Positions 26,651-36,124 of a stretch of 43,702 nt of DNA are shown piece after piece. Within the stretch, counting starts at the first letter, position 1, and each line of letters begins with the position of its first letter. The notes beneath the pieces are model-generated. The model was given only the letters and a program-made list of their open reading frames with translations, was not told the DNA's origin and ran no database searches. The stretch lies in the NCBI GenBank assembly GCA_019118885.1, contig DWYB01000058.1, positions 1-43,702 on the forward strand, written 5' to 3'. This stretch comes from Candidatus Mediterraneibacter surreyensis (GTDB lineage Bacteria > Bacillota > Clostridia > Lachnospirales > Lachnospiraceae). Both the position numbers and the translations under genes were made by a program.

Positions 26651-27736
26651 TTAATTCCCTCCTTTGCCCTCTGCTCTTTTAACCGCCATCTTTTTCCTGA
26701 TCTTCGGAAGAACAAATTTTGCGCCGATCATCAGGAAGATGATACCTGTGACAATATCCGTAACTGCTGACGGAACTGATGTAATACGCTCCATGTTGAT
26801 ACCGCCGTTATGTATCGCTCCGAAGAATGCGCCGGAGAACAGAACACCGATCGGGTTGTTATTTGCCAGAAGCGACACCACGATACCTGTCATACCGAAG
26901 TCCGGGTTAAAGCTTGTAAGAAGTCTGTGTTGTACCGCCGCCACTTCAATCGCTCCTACGATACCTCCGATCATTCCGCTTAACGCCATGACCTGGAAGA
27001 TCGTCTGCTTCGGTTTCATGCCAGCGTATCTTGCCAGCGTCGGATTGGCTCCGACGATCTTGATCTCGTGTCCAAACGCCGTTTTATAGAATATAAACGC
27101 CAGTATGATCATCACGACAACAGCGATATAGATTCCCACGTTTGCCGTCGACGGCTGAAAGAAGGACAACCTGGGGAGCCATGTATTCTCTGCAAATATC
27201 TCGCTCGCGTTGAGGTTCGTGCCCTCAGCCGGATCCCTCAATGGTCCTGTCACAAGATATTCTACGAATAACTGGGCTATAAAGTTCAGCAGCAATGTAG
27301 ACACGATTTCATTTGTATTTAAATACACTTTCATAAGCGCAGGTATCATGGCATAAGCCGCGCCCGCCAGCATAGCTGCGATAAAGATAAATACAAGAGA
27401 AACACCCTGATTCATGCTCTCCGGTATTGCCAGCGCTACGGCAGCCGCTGCTGACGCCCCCATGTAGATCTGTCCGTCCACGCCAAGGTTAAATACTTCC
27501 GCTTTATATGTAACACAAACTGCAAGTCCTGACAGTGCCAGCGGTATTGTCCACCGGATCGTTCCCGCTATGTCAGCCGTCAGGCTGTTGCCGATACCTT
27601 CCAGTATCGCAAACGGCTCATATCCGGACGCCGCCAGGAAGATTGTCGCGAGAGCAAGTGCTATAACGATCAGTCCGATCTGTTTCGCCACAATTTCCGC
27701 TGATAGGATAAATTTGTTATTCGCTTTATTATTCAT
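26651..27736 (-). CDS. Nucleoside ABC transporter permease (NupP/YufP-like)
   Basis: A roughly 361-residue partner permease with about ten hydrophobic segments. The motif KAEVFNLGVDGQIYMGA and the loop EIKIVGANPTLARYAGMKPK match YufP-type subunits. The frame also offers a GTG three codons upstream at 27745; I prefer ATG 27736, as the GGTGAG before it is better spaced. The start lies inside the 3' end of the ATPase gene, so translation is coupled. The tail is lysine-rich (KIRKKMAVKRAEGKGG). Confidence 0.92.
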   Translation of the reverse strand: MNNKANNKFILSAEIVAKQIGLIVIALALATIFLAASGYEPFAILEGIGNSLTADIAGTIRWTIPLALSGLAVCVTYKAEVFNLGVDGQIYMGASAAAAVALAIPESMNQGVSLVFIFIAAMLAGAAYAMIPALMKVYLNTNEIVSTLLLNFIAQLFVEYLVTGPLRDPAEGTNLNASEIFAENTWLPRLSFFQPSTANVGIYIAVVVMIILAFIFYKTAFGHEIKIVGANPTLARYAGMKPKQTIFQVMALSGMIGGIVGAIEVAAVQHRLLTSFNPDFGMTGIVVSLLANNNPIGVLFSGAFFGAIHNGGINMERITSVPSAVTDIVTGIIFLMIGAKFVLPKIRKKMAVKRAEGKGGN

Positions 27737-29264
27737 TGCTCTCACCGCCCTTTCCCTGTCTCTTTGCGCCGGTCATATATCCGGCAAGGGTTCTCTCGTC
27801 CGCCTCGCCTCGTTTGAATTCCGCCATGATCTCGCCCTCATACATAACCAGTATCCTGTCTGAGAGGGAAAGTATCTCGTCCAGCTCCGCGCTTACGAGG
27901 AGGATGCCTCTTCCGGAATCCCGGACTTCTACAAGCTTATGATGGATAGATTCGATAGCGCCGATATCCACTCCTCTGGTAGGCTGTGCCGCGATCAGGA
28001 AGTCCGGATCCGCCTCCAGCTCTCTTGCGAGTATGACCTTCTGCATATTTCCGCCTGAAAGCGTTCCCAGTTTATATCCGGAATCCGGAACTTTAACTTC
28101 AAAATCTTTACACAGTTTTTCCGACAGTTCCAGAAGTTTTTTGCTGTCCAGAATGCCTGCCCGGCAATACGGCTTCTGATAATACCGGTTGAGGATCATG
28201 TTATCCCGTATGGTACATTCTTTCGCGCTTCCCATTTTCAACCGGTCTTCAGGGATATGTGACATTCCCTTTTTCCTTCTGTCTCTGACAGAACAGCCTG
28301 TCACGTCTTCTCCCTTGAAGATGATCTGTCCGCCTGTAGGCTTGAGCATTCCGGATATGGTTTCTATCAGCTCTGTCTGTCCGTTTCCTTCCACACCGGC
28401 GATTCCCACGATCTCGCCTTTTCTCACATACAGATTTACCCCTTTGAGCGCCGGAACTCCTCTCTGATTCAGTGCGCTGAGTCCTTTTACTTCCAGGACT
28501 TTCTCGCCCGGATTGTAGGCGGCTCTCGGTATTTCAAGGTTTACTTTTCTTCCCACCATCATATCCGAGAGTGCATCCGTACGCGCTTCTTCCGTACTCA
28601 GAGTACCTGTTACCAGACCCTTTCTCATAACGACGATCTTATCTGTTATCGCCATTACCTCTCTTAGTTTATGTGTGATAAAGATGATCGTAACTCCCTG
28701 TGATTTGAGCTGCCTCAATACCTCCAGCAGCTTGTCTGTCTCTGTCGGCGTCAGTACCGCCGTCGGTTCGTCCAGAATAAGTATCCTGGCGTCGCGGTAC
28801 AGCGCTTTGATGATCTCCACACGCTGTTTCTCTCCTACTGACAACTGGTATATTTTCTCATCCAGATTGACCGGCAGATCGTATTTCTTCATGATCTCAT
28901 TGATCTTTTCTTTTGCTGTTTTGACATCGATCAGTCCTTTTCTGGTCGGTGTATTTCCAAGGATGATATTCTGAAGTACGCTCAGGTTCGGCATGAGCAT
29001 AAAGTGCTGGTGGACCATGCCGATCCCCATCTTGATCGCCATAGTGGGCGACTGGATCCTTACTTCTTTTCCAAATAGTTTTATCGTACCGATATCCGGT
29101 TCTGTCATGCCGTACAGCATGTTCATCATCGTAGATTTTCCCGCGCCGTTTTCGCCGATAAGCCCCAGCACCTGTCCTTCATCAACGCTGAACGATACGT
29201 GGTCGGTCGCCACTACGCCCGGATAGAATTTTGATATATTCAACATTTCTACTGCTGCTGCCAT
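27729..29264 (-). CDS. Nucleoside ABC transporter ATP-binding protein (NupO/YufO-like)
   Basis: A 511-residue tandem-domain ATPase. The first half has Walker A GENGAGKST, signature LSVGEKQRVEI and Walker B ILILDEPTAVLTP. The second half has the degenerate Walker A GVEGNGQTEL, signature LSGGNMQKVIL and AAQPTRGVD, as is normal for this RbsA-like nucleoside class, where only the first site is fully catalytic. It powers the two permeases downstream, with the BMP lipoprotein upstream providing the ligand. AGAGGGAGACATT sets the start. Confidence 0.95.
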   Translation of the reverse strand: MAAAVEMLNISKFYPGVVATDHVSFSVDEGQVLGLIGENGAGKSTMMNMLYGMTEPDIGTIKLFGKEVRIQSPTMAIKMGIGMVHQHFMLMPNLSVLQNIILGNTPTRKGLIDVKTAKEKINEIMKKYDLPVNLDEKIYQLSVGEKQRVEIIKALYRDARILILDEPTAVLTPTETDKLLEVLRQLKSQGVTIIFITHKLREVMAITDKIVVMRKGLVTGTLSTEEARTDALSDMMVGRKVNLEIPRAAYNPGEKVLEVKGLSALNQRGVPALKGVNLYVRKGEIVGIAGVEGNGQTELIETISGMLKPTGGQIIFKGEDVTGCSVRDRRKKGMSHIPEDRLKMGSAKECTIRDNMILNRYYQKPYCRAGILDSKKLLELSEKLCKDFEVKVPDSGYKLGTLSGGNMQKVILARELEADPDFLIAAQPTRGVDIGAIESIHHKLVEVRDSGRGILLVSAELDEILSLSDRILVMYEGEIMAEFKRGEADERTLAGYMTGAKRQGKGGESNE

Positions 29265-29276
29265 AATGTCTCCCTC

Positions 29277-30113
29277 TTATCTGTTCAGGTTAATATCCAT
29301 CTGCACTTTGCCGGACTTATCCCACTCCATAAGGATCTTCATTGCCTCTGCGGCCGCCAGGCACGCCTTTTCTTCTCCGCCGTTATCGCCCCAGCGGTCA
29401 AGTACGCGGTTGGAGATAACAGAAAGGATCGCTCCCATCCTCATTCCATGGAGATATCCTACTACAAGCTGTCCTGATGTCTCCATCTCGATATTTGTCA
29501 CACCTGCCGTCTGCAGGTCAGGGATGATCCGCTCCGCAAACGACGGCCAGTATGTCGCCTTTCCGTCCTCATTGAGCGGACGGCCCTGCCCGATATAGAA
29601 GGAGCCTACCGTGTAGTCCAGACCCAGGCCGTAGCGGAATCCGAGACGTTCACATGCCTGCATAAGAGCCATCACCACATAGGTGTTTGCAAATGCCGGG
29701 AATTCCGGTTCGATGTATGTAGCGCTTGTTCCGTCTTTCCTGTATGCAGCCACCGGAATAATAAGATCGCCCAGGTCAAACTCCGGCACGATACAGCCTG
29801 TCGTTCCTACTCTGATACAGGTATGTACTCCCAGCGTGTTGAGTTCATGCAGACATATCTCAGAACTTGGCCCGCCGATACCTGTTGAAGTGCATGCCAG
29901 CTCGACTCCCTTATACTTTCCTGTCACTGTCTTGTATTCCCTGTAGGAAGCCACTTCCTTTACATCTTCCCAGTTCTTCGCAATCTTCAGGGTTCTCTCA
30001 GGCGCTCCCGGAAGTATTACGTACGGCGGTACGTCTCCCTGTTTCAGCTGAAGATGATATACTCCCTCATTTGCTGCTTTCGGCGCTGACGCCTTGTTAA
30101 TCTTTTCTCCCAT
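29277..30113 (-). CDS. Nucleoside (uridine-type) phosphorylase
   Basis: An approximately 278-residue NP-I family phosphorylase that splits nucleosides with phosphate to base plus (deoxy)ribose-1-phosphate. The start is ATG 30113 (MGEKINKAS) because AAAGGAGA is seven bases upstream; the frame extends to a TTG at 30140 inside the terminator stem and is not used. Motifs: PYVILPGAPERTLKIA (phosphate site), STGIGGPSSEI, RVGTTGCI and the ribose/base-binding NIEMETSG. It resembles uridine phosphorylase more than DeoD. Located between the importer ATPase and binding protein, it would act on incoming nucleosides. Confidence 0.92.
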   Translation of the reverse strand: MGEKINKASAPKAANEGVYHLQLKQGDVPPYVILPGAPERTLKIAKNWEDVKEVASYREYKTVTGKYKGVELACTSTGIGGPSSEICLHELNTLGVHTCIRVGTTGCIVPEFDLGDLIIPVAAYRKDGTSATYIEPEFPAFANTYVVMALMQACERLGFRYGLGLDYTVGSFYIGQGRPLNEDGKATYWPSFAERIIPDLQTAGVTNIEMETSGQLVVGYLHGMRMGAILSVISNRVLDRWGDNGGEEKACLAAAEAMKILMEWDKSGKVQMDINLNR

Positions 30114-30135
30114 GATAATGTCTCCTTTCTTATCG

Positions 30136-30174
30136 TTCAAAAACTGCCCCGGGCCCGCAGCCTCGGGACAGTTT
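30136..30174 (-). terminator. Intercistronic terminator/attenuator after the BMP lipoprotein gene
   Basis: On the minus strand AAACTGTCCCGAG pairs with its near complement ending CAGTTT (13-bp arms at 30141-30153 and 30162-30174 with two wobble or mismatched positions), then TTTTTGAACG. It falls between the binding protein stop and the phosphorylase ribosome site, so part of the transcription would stop here. Confidence 0.75.
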
Positions 30175-30197
30175 GTTGATATCTGACCGGTTATACC

Positions 30198-31298
30198 TTA
30201 TTCGCCATATGTTGTTTTTATCCTATCCCAGTTCGGAACTTCTGTATCGAACGGAACTTCCAGTGTACCGTCTTTTATCTGCTGCTCAAGTTCCTGTGCC
30301 TTTGCGATAGCATCAGTCATTGCCTCGCCGTACTCGCTGTTGGCTTCCGCAAATCTGTTGAATGCATCCCAGTCCATAAAGTAACCGCCGTTTGTCAGGT
30401 CGCGGATACCATGCTCGCCGCCTACGAACTCGTCGTTGATCATAGCTTCGATCGCTTTGTAAACAGTATCTCCGAATCCGATACCCTCGATTCCGTAGAA
30501 TCCTTCATAAGTATCCCAGTAATCGGTGATCTCACCCGCGCACAGGACGCCTGCTTCCTGGCAAGCTTCAACAACGCCTGCATTGGATGCGCCTGAATCT
30601 GTCTGGATCACGTCGCAGCCCTGTGAGATCATAGCGCTTGTTACTTCTTTTGCAGTTGCCGGGTCTTCATAGCTTCCTACATAGGAGAACTCAACTTTCG
30701 CGTCAGGATTTGCAGCGAGCACGCCCATCATAAATCCGTTGCCCTCTGCATTTGGGGTAGGCTCCTCTGCTCCAACGACAAACCCTACATGATCTGTCTT
30801 TGTGATCAGTCCTGCTATATATCCGCCGAGGTAGAACGCTCCCTCTCCGTGGAATTCTGTATCCCATACATTGTCATATTTCTCTTCTCCGTCGTTGATC
30901 GTCTGGAAGATCGCGGAGAATTTTGTGTCCGGATATTCTTTTGCCACCAGCTTTGTAGCGTCTGTCATATATGCATACGTCGTAACGATCATGTCGTATC
31001 CCTGGTCTGCCATGGCACGGATATCTTCTTCGTATCTTGACGCATCCTGCGACTCTACTTTTGCGATCTCAACGCCGAAATCCTCTGCCGCCTGGTCTGC
31101 ACCTGATGCCAGGTCGTCCATAGAAGCCTTATCGCCGAACTTCTGGTTTACGACCAGCGCCACTTTGTATTCGGCATCGCCACCTTCTTTGCTGTCGCCG
31201 CCGTCACCGCCGTCTGAGCCCGATTTTCCGCCGCATCCTGCTGCCAGCGTCATCACCATGGCTGCCGTCAATAAGATTGATACGATTCGTTTTTTCAT
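30198..31298 (-). CDS. BMP family nucleoside-binding lipoprotein
   Basis: A 366-residue BmpA/Med/PnrA-like lipoprotein, the ligand receptor of the nucleoside ABC importer. Signal sequence MKKRIVSILLTAAMVMTLAAGC puts the lipid on Cys22; a glycine/serine/aspartate-rich linker follows. Family features include YKVALVVNQKFGDKASMDDL, the repeated MADQGYDMIVTTYAYM and SQGCDVIQTDSGASNAGVVE blocks, and HVGFVVGAEEPTPNAEGNGF. GGAGG lies ten bases before the ATG. A terminator right behind the gene suggests it is made in excess over the membrane subunits. Confidence 0.94.
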   Translation of the reverse strand: MKKRIVSILLTAAMVMTLAAGCGGKSGSDGGDGGDSKEGGDAEYKVALVVNQKFGDKASMDDLASGADQAAEDFGVEIAKVESQDASRYEEDIRAMADQGYDMIVTTYAYMTDATKLVAKEYPDTKFSAIFQTINDGEEKYDNVWDTEFHGEGAFYLGGYIAGLITKTDHVGFVVGAEEPTPNAEGNGFMMGVLAANPDAKVEFSYVGSYEDPATAKEVTSAMISQGCDVIQTDSGASNAGVVEACQEAGVLCAGEITDYWDTYEGFYGIEGIGFGDTVYKAIEAMINDEFVGGEHGIRDLTNGGYFMDWDAFNRFAEANSEYGEAMTDAIAKAQELEQQIKDGTLEVPFDTEVPNWDRIKTTYGE

Positions 31299-31346
31299 AA
31301 TGTTGTTCCTCCATTCTTTCTTTTGGTGTCTCCCATTCCGGGTAAT

Positions 31347-32666
31347 TTATAAAGAAGCCGTTATTTTGTCCGAGGCTTTCTTTACTTTTTTCATAATATA
31401 CTCCACGTCTGCAGTAAGCAGTTTCCGGTCTTTTACCACCTGCCGCCCGTCAACAAATACGTCTGTCACATCCTGCCCTGTCGCATTAAAGACCAACGTG
31501 GATGTCACATTTTCCTTTTTCCCCAGCCTCAGCGGCTGCATGTGCGGAGTCCTTGTTTCCAGCAGGATAAAGTCTGCCTTTTTCCCTTCTTCTATTGTTC
31601 CGTAATCTTTCTCGAGGTCAAAGCACATCGCGCCGTTTACGGTAGCCATATCCAATATCGTTTTTGTGTCCAGACTGCGTATTCCGCTGTTCATCGTGTG
31701 GATCAGAGATATCCCCTTCATCTCACGGAAAATGTCATTCGAGTTGTTCCACATGGCGCCGTCCGTTCCCAGGCATACCCGTATCCCCTGTCGTACCATT
31801 TCAGGGATAGGCGCTATCCCGTCGCGAATTTTCATTTCACAGAGAGGTGTATTTACAACCTTTACATTTGCCTGCGCCAACTGAGCTATTTCTTCCTCCG
31901 TTGCATAGACTACATGAGAGCCGATCACATTTTCATCCAACAGATCATTCTGATACAGATAATCGATCGCCGATGTCTGATATCTCTGCCGGACGATTTC
32001 CCTTCTCCAGGTGTTCTCTGCAAGATGACAGGTAATCTTCATTCCTTTCTGCCCGGCAATCCCCTGTATTCTTTTAAGACGGTTTGTCTCATAATCCTCT
32101 TCGGATATGCCGCCTATGACCGGGATCAGACCGGCTTCTTCGCACTGCTTTTTGTATTCATCCAGAAATTCACCTGATACAAACTCGTCCGGTCTCATAA
32201 AGTCTACGCGGATATCTTCCGCAAGCGCGCCCCGGATTCCCACCTCCTTCATTGCACGTACAGATTCTTTCCCTAGCCCCCAGTACATATTTTCCATAAT
32301 AAATGTAGTTCCACAGAGCAGCGCTTCGCAGTAAGTAAGCTGACGCGAATAGAATCTGTCTTCATCATCGATCAGTGTATAAAACCATCCGGTATCGGCA
32401 AATGCGTGGTTCTGTTCCAGCAGCGTCATATCGTCGCCAAGCCCTCGCGCCAGTGTCATATCTCCATGGCAATGCCCGTTCACAAGCCCCGGCATAAGAA
32501 TCTTTCCGGTTCCGTCGATCCAGATTTCGCATTCTTCTTTATCTATTTCGCCGTGCATGACACATGTGATCCTGGTCTCTTTTACTCCTACAGACCCGAT
32601 AAACGGTTCGTATCCATTATGGGATGAGACAATGACCGCATTGCTGATACCTATGTCGTATTTCAT
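31347..32666 (-). CDS. Amidohydrolase, MTA/SAH/adenosine deaminase-like (TRZ/ATZ family)
   Basis: A 439-residue metal-dependent amidohydrolase. Metal ligands are visible: H65 and H67 in NGHCHGDMTLARGLGDD, a middle histidine in ITCHLAENTW, GSHVVYAT, and the aspartate in LGTDGAMWNNSNDIF. The end DVFVDGRQVVKD closes the small beta domain. The family covers S-adenosylhomocysteine/5'-methylthioadenosine deaminases, guanine deaminase and related enzymes. In this operon deamination of adenosine, deoxyadenosine or a modified purine nucleoside before phosphorolysis fits best, but the substrate is inferred. AGGAGGAACTT precedes the ATG. Confidence 0.88.
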   Translation of the reverse strand: MKYDIGISNAVIVSSHNGYEPFIGSVGVKETRITCVMHGEIDKEECEIWIDGTGKILMPGLVNGHCHGDMTLARGLGDDMTLLEQNHAFADTGWFYTLIDDEDRFYSRQLTYCEALLCGTTFIMENMYWGLGKESVRAMKEVGIRGALAEDIRVDFMRPDEFVSGEFLDEYKKQCEEAGLIPVIGGISEEDYETNRLKRIQGIAGQKGMKITCHLAENTWRREIVRQRYQTSAIDYLYQNDLLDENVIGSHVVYATEEEIAQLAQANVKVVNTPLCEMKIRDGIAPIPEMVRQGIRVCLGTDGAMWNNSNDIFREMKGISLIHTMNSGIRSLDTKTILDMATVNGAMCFDLEKDYGTIEEGKKADFILLETRTPHMQPLRLGKKENVTSTLVFNATGQDVTDVFVDGRQVVKDRKLLTADVEYIMKKVKKASDKITASL

Positions 32667-32696
32667 AAGTTCCTCCTGAAAAATTCTGCTGCATCT

Positions 32697-33866
32697 TTAT
32701 TCTGCAAGTCTGTATATCGCCTCGACGTCATCGGCGTTCAGGCTTTTCAGTCCGCCGATATTTCCAAATCTGCAGGCGTCCTCCGCCATCTTACGAAACT
32801 TCTCATCCGTTTCGACCCCGAGATCTTTCAGCGTTGCCGGACCACCCATGGAATGGAAGAATTCCGCAAGCTTCTCTATTCCTTCCAGCGCTGTCTTCTC
32901 CTGGTCGTAAAAGTCAACTTCAACATCGAATACTCTGTTTGCAAACTGGACGAATCTCGGAAGATTTTCTTTATAGACGTATTTTGCCCAGTTAGGGAAG
33001 AGCACGGACAATGTTGCGCCGTGTACACAGTTATACTGAGCGCTCAACTGCGCTCCGATCGTGTGCGTTGCCCAGTCCTGATTTCTTCCTGTCGCCAGGA
33101 GTCCATTGTGTGCAACGATCGCAGTCCACATCAGTTCGGCACGAGCATTATAATCTTTAAGATCTTTCATAAGCGCCTGCGCATTGACTATAATGGACTT
33201 CATCACGCCCTCGCACATATAGTCTGTCAGATATGTATCTTTTGAGCTGGAAAAATAACGCTCCATTACATGAGAAAACATATCGATAATACCGAATACT
33301 GTCTGACGTTTCGGGATCGTCAGCGTCAGGTCAGGGTTCATCAGAGTAAAGGACGGACGCAGGCAGTCAGCCATTACATCAGCGCTTTCTCCCGTCTCCG
33401 GGTTCTTCAGCACACTGCCGTTGCTTCCCTCGCTTCCGGTAGCCGGAAGAGTCATCACTGTTCCGATGGGGAGAGCCGTCTGCGGAACTGCTTTCTTGCT
33501 GTAGAAATCCCACACATCTCCGTCGTATTTCACGCCGATCGCCACAGCCTTCGCAGTATCGATCACGCTGCCGCCGCCGACTGCCAGCACACAGCCGATC
33601 TGGTTCTCCCTGCAAAGCGCTATGCCTTTTCTTACAAGTTCCACCTTCGGGTTCGGCTCCACTCCCGGGAGTTCATAGCAGGTTACTCCCGCATCGCTCA
33701 ACGCGTCCGTGATCCTTTTGTGTAATCCTGATTCATATGTGAATTTATCACCATAATGAACAAACAGTACCTTATCTGAGAATTTCTTTACTTCCCTGCC
33801 GCAAAGCTTGTCCGCATCTTTTTCAAGAATAAACTTTGTAGGCGACATAAATTCAAAACTGTCCAT
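32697..33866 (-). CDS. Iron-containing alcohol dehydrogenase (BDH-like)
   Basis: A 389-residue group III alcohol dehydrogenase of the butanol dehydrogenase/YqhD type. The nucleotide-binding GGGSVIDTAKA and LPATGSEGSNGSVL are present. Metal ligands fall in the MFSHVMERYF helix and in DWATHTIGAQLSAQYNCVHG, with two histidines 14 apart. It reduces aldehydes with NAD(P)H. Its position between deoB and the deaminase suggests it removes the acetaldehyde released by DeoC, giving ethanol and recycling NADH. AGGAGGAAAT precedes the start. Confidence 0.92.
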   Translation of the reverse strand: MDSFEFMSPTKFILEKDADKLCGREVKKFSDKVLFVHYGDKFTYESGLHKRITDALSDAGVTCYELPGVEPNPKVELVRKGIALCRENQIGCVLAVGGGSVIDTAKAVAIGVKYDGDVWDFYSKKAVPQTALPIGTVMTLPATGSEGSNGSVLKNPETGESADVMADCLRPSFTLMNPDLTLTIPKRQTVFGIIDMFSHVMERYFSSSKDTYLTDYMCEGVMKSIIVNAQALMKDLKDYNARAELMWTAIVAHNGLLATGRNQDWATHTIGAQLSAQYNCVHGATLSVLFPNWAKYVYKENLPRFVQFANRVFDVEVDFYDQEKTALEGIEKLAEFFHSMGGPATLKDLGVETDEKFRKMAEDACRFGNIGGLKSLNADDVEAIYRLAE

Positions 33867-33881
33867 ATTTCCTCCTGACTG

Positions 33882-35045
33882 CTATTTCTTTATTTCTTTC
33901 AGGAAAGAAGTTCCTGTCGGAAATCCATAGCCAAAATATTCTGCCACAGTAGCTGCAATATCTGCAAATGTACTGCGTATTCCAAGATCCACTCCCTGTT
34001 TCATCTGTTTTCCGTACACCAGGATCGGTATATACTCTCTCGTATGGTCGGTACCTGGCGTCGTCGGATCGCATCCGTGATCCGCTGTAATGATCAGCAT
34101 ATCTTCTTCATTCAGCCTGCTGATGATATCCGGCACAAAAGAATCGAAATATTCGAGCGCTTCCGCATATCCCTGAGGATTATTCCTGTGGCCGTAGAGC
34201 ATATCGAAATCCACCAGATTCACAAATAACAAACCGTCAAAATCTTCATTCAGATAATCAAGCGTAGCCTGGATCCCGGTTTTATTATTTTTTGTATGGT
34301 TGATCTTCGTGATTCCCCGTCTGTTGAAAATATCCTCTATTTTTCCTACAGCGATAACATCTTTTCCCTTCTCCTTAAGCAGGTCGAGAACTGTATCCCC
34401 CGGCGGATCCACAGAGAAATCCTTGCGGTTTTCAGTGCGGTAATAATTGCCGCTCTCCCCGGTGAACGGACGGCAGATAACTCTGCTCACAGTATCATCC
34501 CCGCTCAAGAGTTCTCTTGCGATCTGACAGATTTCATACTGCCGCTCAAGAGGGATCACACTCTCATGCATTGCAATCTGCATCAGACTGTCAGCCGAAA
34601 GATAAACAATAGGATATCCTGTTCTCACATGTTCATCTCCCAGCACCTGTATTATCTCTGTTCCTGATGCCGGATAGTTCCCGATCACCTTCGTTCCGAT
34701 CCTTCTCTCCAGCTCAGAAATAATACGCGGCGGAAATGAATCTCCAAAAACTTTAAACGGAGTTTTAACTACCAGGCCTGCTATCTCAAAATGCCCGTTC
34801 GTCGTATCCTTTGCCTTGCCTTTTTCAGCCGCTTTCCCGAAGCATCCTATCGGGTCTTTCACCGGTGCAAGTCCTGTATCTCTGATATTGAAAAGCCCCA
34901 GCCTCTTCATATTCGGAATGTTCAGTCCTCCCCGGTATTCATCCACATGCCGAATCGTATTTGTTCCTTCATCTCCGAACTCTGCAGCATCGGGAAGTTC
35001 TCCAATTCCCACACTGTCCAACACGATCAATACTGCTCTTGCCAT
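33882..35045 (-). CDS. deoB: Phosphopentomutase
   Basis: A 387-residue alkaline-phosphatase-fold enzyme that converts (deoxy)ribose-1-phosphate to the 5-phosphate. The metal site begins with [20 protein letters not shown], then [10 protein letters not shown], the [20 protein letters not shown] segment, and ITADHGCDP followed by [10 protein letters not shown] near the C-terminus. Length is normal for DeoB. It links the phosphorylase to deoC and transketolase in this cluster. GAAGGAGGCAGTTT sets the start. Confidence 0.97.
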   Translation of the reverse strand: MARAVLIVLDSVGIGELPDAAEFGDEGTNTIRHVDEYRGGLNIPNMKRLGLFNIRDTGLAPVKDPIGCFGKAAEKGKAKDTTNGHFEIAGLVVKTPFKVFGDSFPPRIISELERRIGTKVIGNYPASGTEIIQVLGDEHVRTGYPIVYLSADSLMQIAMHESVIPLERQYEICQIARELLSGDDTVSRVICRPFTGESGNYYRTENRKDFSVDPPGDTVLDLLKEKGKDVIAVGKIEDIFNRRGITKINHTKNNKTGIQATLDYLNEDFDGLLFVNLVDFDMLYGHRNNPQGYAEALEYFDSFVPDIISRLNEEDMLIITADHGCDPTTPGTDHTREYIPILVYGKQMKQGVDLGIRSTFADIAATVAEYFGYGFPTGTSFLKEIKK

Positions 35046-35085
35046 AAACTGCCTCCTTCAATGTTTCCTGTTTCTGAAGTTACAC

Positions 35086-35523
35086 TTACAGGAGTCCCGG
35101 TCCGTTTCCTTCTTCCCAGGCAAACACTTCCCATACATTTCCCTCGCAGTCCTGAAAATATGCCGCTCTTGAGCCGAAAGGATATGTGGTGGGCTCTGTA
35201 AGACATTTCACTCCGTTATTCTTAAGCTCATCGGATATATCATCCACATCCTGTAGTTCCGGCACTTTGACTGCGATCATGAAATGATGACCGTCTCCGT
35301 CAATATATCTGTGATCTACAACCTCGCAAAGTCCTTTTTTATCCCATAACGTAACCGCTGTTCCATGGAAATCGAACTCTGCATAATTCGCATGTTCCGG
35401 ATCCGGCTGAAGTCTTTTAATCTTAAATCCGAACTTTTCAGTATAAAATTTAAGTGCTCCCTGAAAATCCTTCACAAACAGACATATGTCATTGATATGC
35501 GTCAGTTTATCAAGTTTACTCAT
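35086..35523 (-). CDS. VOC (glyoxalase/bleomycin resistance) superfamily protein
   Basis: A 145-residue VOC protein with two beta-alpha-beta-beta-beta units: HINDICLFVKDFQGALKFYT, then FGFKIKRLQPDPEHANYAEF, and a second half with VKCLTEPTTYPFGSRAAYFQ followed by DCEGNVWEVFAW. Histidine and glutamate at the usual metal positions (H9-type and the final E in WEVF) are present. The reaction is unknown; handling of a reactive aldehyde or sugar product of the pathway is possible. Its ATG overlaps the stop of the membrane protein upstream by four bases. Confidence 0.85.
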   Translation of the reverse strand: MSKLDKLTHINDICLFVKDFQGALKFYTEKFGFKIKRLQPDPEHANYAEFDFHGTAVTLWDKKGLCEVVDHRYIDGDGHHFMIAVKVPELQDVDDISDELKNNGVKCLTEPTTYPFGSRAAYFQDCEGNVWEVFAWEEGNGPGLL

Positions 35524-36107
35524 TTTTTCTCCTCCTTTTTCAGGCTTTTAATCTTTCTTTCAAACCTTGTGCGGAACAGTATCGTCATAAAACCGCTGGA
35601 AAGGCCCAATACACAATACAGCATTACGATTCCCGCAGCCTGAACTGCGCTGATTCCGTCCACATAATTCAGAATACCATAATACGCTCCGGCTCCGACA
35701 AAAAATACTGCCACATTACTGATACACCATGGGGCAAATTCAAAGTACATCATAACCGGAACTACTATCAGCGCTGTTACCGGAACCGCCAGAATGCCCA
35801 TCCAGGAAAAGACATTTGCTCCAGCAGACATGATAACTGCAAATACAATCCCGAGAATATATCCGCAGAATCCTTTTGCCGCCCCTTTTAGTGAATTTCC
35901 GAGAAGAAAATATAACGCCCATGCCTGAAAAGCTATGAATACAAATCCTTTCGTCCCGCCATTTACAAGGCATCTGCCGATCAGCTGATCCAGAAGCTGC
36001 AGAAGGAATGACTGCAGGCCCACATAGACTGCGATCACTAAAAACTTTTTCTTATCCACCTTATTCTCATCTTTCTGTTTATATGGCAGAAGGGCACCAA
36101 TTTGCAC
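35520..36107 (-). CDS. DUF1097-like membrane protein
   Basis: A protein of up to 195 residues with five or six membrane helices and a basic tail (FERKIKSLKKEEKK). The order of helices and a FQAWALYFLLGNSLKGAAKG stretch resemble DUF1097 (YcdZ-like) membrane proteins; the family call is by resemblance only. Two starts are possible, GTG 36107 with GAGGG in front, and GTG 36059. The upstream GTG and its ribosome site lie inside a 9-bp hairpin. It sits in the nucleoside operon and is coupled to the VOC gene, so a role in base or aldehyde export is conceivable but unproven. Confidence 0.65.
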   Translation of the reverse strand: MQIGALLPYKQKDENKVDKKKFLVIAVYVGLQSFLLQLLDQLIGRCLVNGGTKGFVFIAFQAWALYFLLGNSLKGAAKGFCGYILGIVFAVIMSAGANVFSWMGILAVPVTALIVVPVMMYFEFAPWCISNVAVFFVGAGAYYGILNYVDGISAVQAAGIVMLYCVLGLSSGFMTILFRTRFERKIKSLKKEEKK

Positions 36108-36117
36108 TGGTGCCCTC
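36092..36117 (-). promoter_or_regulatory. Hairpin over the ribosome site and GTG of the DUF1097-like gene
   Basis: AGGGCACCA and TGGTGCCCT form a perfect 9-bp stem with an 8-base loop. On the minus strand the GAGGG and the GTG start fall in the 5' arm and loop. No T tract follows, so it looks like a translation or mRNA-processing element rather than a terminator. Confidence 0.45.
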
Positions 36118-36124
36118 GTTTATC

